Assembly (NCBI RefSeq): GCF_012650175.1
Contig: NZ_JAAILI010000067.1
Span: forward strand, 35,369-99,368
DNA from: Sphingomonas sp. S2M10
GTDB lineage: Bacteria; Pseudomonadota; Alphaproteobacteria; Sphingomonadales; Sphingomonadaceae
Length of the DNA stretch: 64,000 nucleotides
Reading direction: 5' to 3'
Shown here: positions 63,967 through 64,000 of the stretch, piece by piece
Layout of the letters: every line of letters begins with the position of its first letter
How positions within the stretch are numbered: position 1 is the stretch's first letter
Made by a program: the position numbers and the translations under genes
The notes under the pieces: generated by a model
What the model saw: only the letters and a program-made list of their open reading frames with translations
What the model was told of the DNA's origin: nothing
The model's database searches: none

Positions 63967-63999
63967 GGTTCCCTCGACCTGAACAAGTCGAAGGAACCA
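63967..63999. other. Long imperfect hairpin upstream of the truncated helicase gene
   Basis: GGTTCCCTCGACCTG and the near-inverse AAGTCGAAGGAACC form a stem of about 13 bp with two mismatches and a short loop, at the very edge of the window. It may be the end of an inserted element or a terminator. Confidence 0.4.
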
Positions 64000-64000
64000 A

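Overview
The window looks like a chromosomal segment of a high-GC alphaproteobacterium, most probably a sphingomonad (Sphingomonas sensu lato). The evidence is the gene neighbourhoods (rpiB-glyA-nrdR, a his cluster next to sspB), the GC-rich palindromic intergenic repeats, and protein sequences typical of that family. This is a judgement from recognised sequences; no database search was run.

Positions 1 to about 24,400 are ordinary chromosome: an S9 peptidase cut by the window edge, rpsD, queG, an ABC exporter pair, rpiB-glyA-nrdR-tRNA methyltransferase, a DbpA-type RNA helicase, an SLC13/TrkA-C transporter, a quinone reductase, a PfkB (adenosine) kinase, an amino-acid permease, a HIT protein, hisE, the cluster hisB-yciI-hisH-hisA-hisF, and the ClpXP adaptor gene sspB. 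Two families of dispersed palindromic repeats fill most of the intergenic gaps.

At about 24,400 the chromosome breaks off inside radC. Only the last 57 codons, carrying the JAB/MPN metal motif, remain. From here to the right edge the DNA is an integrative and conjugative element (ICE). The order is: an AlpA-like gene at the left end; a cargo operon (hyuA, hyuB, FAD amine oxidase, cupin, PucR regulator, succinate-semialdehyde dehydrogenase) whose gene set matches the nmpABCDEF N-methylpyrrolidone degradation cluster as I remember it; a LysR gene; a complete trb mating-pair module (trbB,C,D,E,J,K-like,L,F,G,I plus a DUF2274 gene); a CopG-like gene; traG; a VirD2-type relaxase with a candidate oriT beside it; then lytic transglycosylase, DUF736, TraF peptidase, DUF2840, ribbon-helix-helix protein, DNA methyltransferase, ParA and RepA, ending upstream at a second AlpA-like gene.

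Next to this lies what looks like the control region. Two overlapping frames, DUF6499 and DUF2285, appear to be joined by a +1 ribosomal frameshift, as in the excision activator FseA of ICEMlSym(R7A). A separate small protein resembling DUF2285, and an XRE protein, resemble the QseM/QseC antiactivator pair. Beyond come ssb, an inverted decayed second ssb copy, a DUF2493 protein, a toprim protein and a 5'-truncated strawberry-notch-type helicase gene. No integrase and no right end are visible, so the element continues past 64,000.

Most worth following up: the FseA-like frameshift pair with its probable RdfS/QseM/QseC partners; iteron-like repeats inside repA whose DNA sequence is kept across different reading frames; the nmp-like cargo on a conjugative element; the oriT candidate; the inverted ssb pseudogene; and a 94-nt nested palindrome near 60.8 kb.
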